Shown here: one piece after another, positions 62,415-64,000 of the stretch
Numbering within the stretch: position 1 is the stretch's first letter
Layout: each line of letters opens with the position of its first letter
Assembly: GCF_031157375.1 (NCBI RefSeq)
Contig: NZ_JAVIFV010000004.1
Location: 248,001 to 312,000, forward strand
Reading direction: 5' to 3'
DNA: 64,000 nt
DNA from: Sphingosinicella sp. LHD-64
GTDB lineage: Bacteria > Pseudomonadota > Alphaproteobacteria > Sphingomonadales > Sphingomonadaceae
The notes under the pieces: generated by a model
What the model saw: only the letters and a program-made list of their open reading frames with translations
The model's database searches: none
Told to the model about the DNA's origin: nothing
Made by a program: the position numbers and the translations under genes

Positions 62415-62684
62415 TCAGCGCTCGGGCCGGCCGTAGCGCTGCAATTCGGCGCATTCCTCGCGATCGGGGTTGCGTTCGCAGCGGCGGGCGATGCGGCCGA
62501 GCCGCTCCTCCTCCCGACGCAGCTCGCGGCCGCGCCGCTCGTCGGCCTCCGACTGGCTGGTCGTCACCGCATCCACTCCGGCGCCGACCGCGCGGACGGG
62601 GAGGGTCACGACGTTCGCGGCCGTGCGGACGATGCAGCCGGAAAGGGCGAGCGGAAGGACCGCGAGGAATAACAACCTGCGCAT
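62415..62684 (-). CDS. Small lipoprotein
   Basis: 89 residues. The N-terminus MRRLLFLAVLPLALSGC is a lipoprotein signal with the lipobox LSGC (Cys17). The mature part has a short hydrophobic region, then a charged helical stretch (EADERRGRELRREEERLG) and a Cys pair (RRCERNPDREEC). It resembles small envelope lipoproteins of unknown function in sphingomonads. The start at 62684 is set by the signal peptide. Confidence 0.8.
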   Translation of the reverse strand: MRRLLFLAVLPLALSGCIVRTAANVVTLPVRAVGAGVDAVTTSQSEADERRGRELRREEERLGRIARRCERNPDREECAELQRYGRPER

Positions 62685-62722
62685 GATCGTCAGCCTAGCT
62701 CCAATCTCGATCGAGCAAAAGG

Positions 62723-62757
62723 AAAGGGCGGCCCGATTTCGCACCGGACCGCCCTTT
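62723..62757 (-). terminator. Intrinsic terminator of the rplM-rpsI operon
   Basis: AAAGGGCGGCCCG (62723-62735) faces CGGACCGCCCTTT (62745-62757) with one mismatch and a nine-base loop. Reading the minus strand it is followed by CCTTTTGC, and the plus strand continues TTT, so it may act in both directions. It separates rpsI from the lipoprotein gene. Confidence 0.75.
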
Positions 62758-62773
62758 TTTCCTCCCAGGGGCC

Positions 62774-62796
62774 GTCACGGGAGTAAATCCCGTGAC
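62774..62796. other. Second hairpin downstream of rpsI
   Basis: GTCACGGGA (62774-62782) and TCCCGTGAC (62788-62796) form a perfect 9-bp stem with a GTAAA loop, about 100 bases after the rpsI stop and before the terminator. It may stabilise the 3' end of the ribosomal-protein message. Confidence 0.55.
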
Positions 62797-62899
62797 GTCG
62801 GTCCTGTCCGCTGCGCGGCCGGCCGGCCGGGCGGCGCCAGCTCTTCGCGCTGCTCCGGCGTCGCGTCGCGCCGGCGTCGCTGCGCTCGGCTGGCTTCGC

Positions 62900-63535
62900 C
62901 TAGCGCTTCGAGAACTGGAAGCTGCGGCGGGCCTTGGCGCGGCCGTATTTCTTGCGCTCGACCACGCGGCTGTCTCGGGTGAGGAAGCCGGCCTGCTTGA
63001 TCGTGGTGCGCAGCGCCGGCTCGTAGCGGGTCAGCGCCTGCGAAATGCCGTGCTTCACCGCGCCGGCCTGGCCGGAAAGGCCGCCGCCGACGACCGTGGC
63101 GACGACGTCATACTGGCCCTCGCGCTCGGCGACGCCGAAGGGCTGGTTGATGACGAGACGCAGCGTCGGGCGGGCGAAATAGACCTCCTGATCGCGGCCG
63201 TTGACGGTGATCTTGCCCGTGCCCGGCTTCAGCCAGACGCGGGCGACCGCGTCCTTGCGGCGACCGGTGGCATAGGCGCGGCCCTGCTTGTCGAGCTGCT
63301 GCTCGCGCAGGACGGCCTGGATCTGCGGGCCCTGGGTGTCGACACCGTCCTTATTGACCTCCTCCTCATCCCGACGGCGACGGCCTTCACGCGCCGGCGC
63401 TTCGGCTGCGGGGGCAGCTTCAGCCGCTGGAGCAGCCTCGGCTTCGGCTTCGGGCGCTGCGGCCTCAACGGGCTTTTCGGCTTCGGTCTCGGTCAGCTTG
63501 GCGAGATCGGAGAGGGACTGGCGATTGTCGGACAT
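62900..63535 (-). CDS. rpsI: 30S ribosomal protein S9
   Basis: 211 residues. The C-terminal about 130 residues are normal S9 ([38 protein letters not shown] and the end [17 protein letters not shown], which reaches the P-site tRNA). The N-terminal about 80 residues are an Ala/Glu/Pro-rich extension followed by a charged part ([16 protein letters not shown]), a trait of sphingomonad S9. Starts directly after rplM. Confidence 0.96.
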   Translation of the reverse strand: MSDNRQSLSDLAKLTETEAEKPVEAAAPEAEAEAAPAAEAAPAAEAPAREGRRRRDEEEVNKDGVDTQGPQIQAVLREQQLDKQGRAYATGRRKDAVARVWLKPGTGKITVNGRDQEVYFARPTLRLVINQPFGVAEREGQYDVVATVVGGGLSGQAGAVKHGISQALTRYEPALRTTIKQAGFLTRDSRVVERKKYGRAKARRSFQFSKR

Positions 63536-64000
63536 TTAGGCGCCCACCTTGTTCTTGCGGTTCATGGCCGCGACATCGAGGACTTCGGGGTTCTGGCCGC
63601 CGTGCGGATGCTCGGCGCTGGCATAGAGGTGCAGCGCGCGCATCTGGTCACGGCCCAGGGGCCCACGCGGGATCATGCGCTCCACCGCCTTCTCGAGCAC
63701 GCGTTCGGGGAAGCGGCCTTCCAGCACCTTGCCCGCGGTGATCTCCTTGATCCCGCCGGCATAGCCGGTGTGCTTGTAGTAGACCTTGTCGGCCAGCTTC
63801 TTGCCGGTGAACTTCACCTTGCCGGCATTGATGATGATCACATGATCACCGCAATCGACATGGGGGGTGAAGCTCGGCTTGTGCTTGCCGCGCAGGATGT
63901 TGGCGACGATCGTGGCGAGCCGCCCGACCACCAGCCCGTCGGCATCGATCAGATGCCACTTCTTCTCCACCTCGCGCGGCTTGGCCGACTTGGTGGTCTT
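63536..64000 (-). CDS. rplM: 50S ribosomal protein L13 (5' end outside window)
   Basis: The frame is open to the right edge, giving 154 residues. The core [34 protein letters not shown] and [19 protein letters not shown] is L13. A GTG at 63970 could be read as a start, but the preceding codons ([10 protein letters not shown]) continue the usual N-terminus of sphingomonad L13, so the real start most likely lies just beyond the window. Its stop abuts the rpsI start; the two form the conserved L13-S9 operon. Confidence 0.95.
   Translation of the reverse strand, partial: KTTKSAKPREVEKKWHLIDADGLVVGRLATIVANILRGKHKPSFTPHVDCGDHVIIINAGKVKFTGKKLADKVYYKHTGYAGGIKEITAGKVLEGRFPERVLEKAVERMIPRGPLGRDQMRALHLYASAEHPHGGQNPEVLDVAAMNRKNKVGA

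Overview
The window is high-GC DNA from an alphaproteobacterium, most probably a sphingomonad (order Sphingomonadales). This rests on gene content, not on any search: a long TonB-dependent receptor of the sphingomonad kind, an Ala/Glu-rich N-terminal extension on ribosomal protein S9, a short PutA without a DNA-binding domain, exosortase-A-associated glycan genes, and alphaproteobacterial promoter types (EcfG-like GGAAC-N17-CGTT and a LexA-like GTTC-N7-GTTC).

Region 1 (1-20032) is most of the transfer module of an integrative and conjugative element (ICE). In order it carries a DUF736 protein, a small HTH protein, the TraF peptidase, a lytic transglycosylase, a candidate oriT and relaxase, a short cargo block with a VapBC-type toxin-antitoxin pair, the TraG coupling protein, and a mating-pair operon trbB-C-D-E-J-L-F-G-I. 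It closes with DUF2274, a second small HTH protein and a DUF305 protein. The module stops at the 3' end of a tRNA-Arg(UCU) gene, a classic integrase target, and a tandem 11-bp repeat lies just inside that end. The integrase and the other end are not in the window.

Region 2 (20165-33836) is chromosomal. It has a queuosine-precursor transporter, a DHA2-type MFS exporter, an acyl-CoA operon (MaoC hydratase, CMD-family protein, thiolase) divergent from putA, and a stress locus in which topoisomerase IB plus MscS diverge from a DJ-1/PfpI protein under what look like back-to-back EcfG promoters. It ends with two exosortase-A-associated glycan genes.

Region 3 (33837-46917) has a small operon and an S24-type repressor diverging around a LexA-like box. 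It continues with the TamA-TamB outer-membrane assembly pair, an MHS-family transporter, and a three-gene cassette (small membrane protein, NoeA-like methyltransferase, membrane-anchored sulfatase-fold enzyme) that is the best candidate here for an undescribed surface-modification system.

Region 4 (46905-55424) holds the nitrogen genes glnB and glnA separated by a small HTH gene, an HD-GYP c-di-GMP phosphodiesterase, methionine aminopeptidase, a PilZ-like protein, a CinA-N-type protein, a glycosyltransferase and a small iron-permease-family protein.

Region 5 (55488-64000) has a PadR regulator converging on a TonB receptor, a YCII-like protein and a LytS/LytTR two-component pair with a LytTR-type direct repeat in front of it. 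Then come a 640-bp gene-free stretch with strong hairpins, tRNA-Gly(CCC), a small lipoprotein, and the rplM-rpsI operon running off the right edge.
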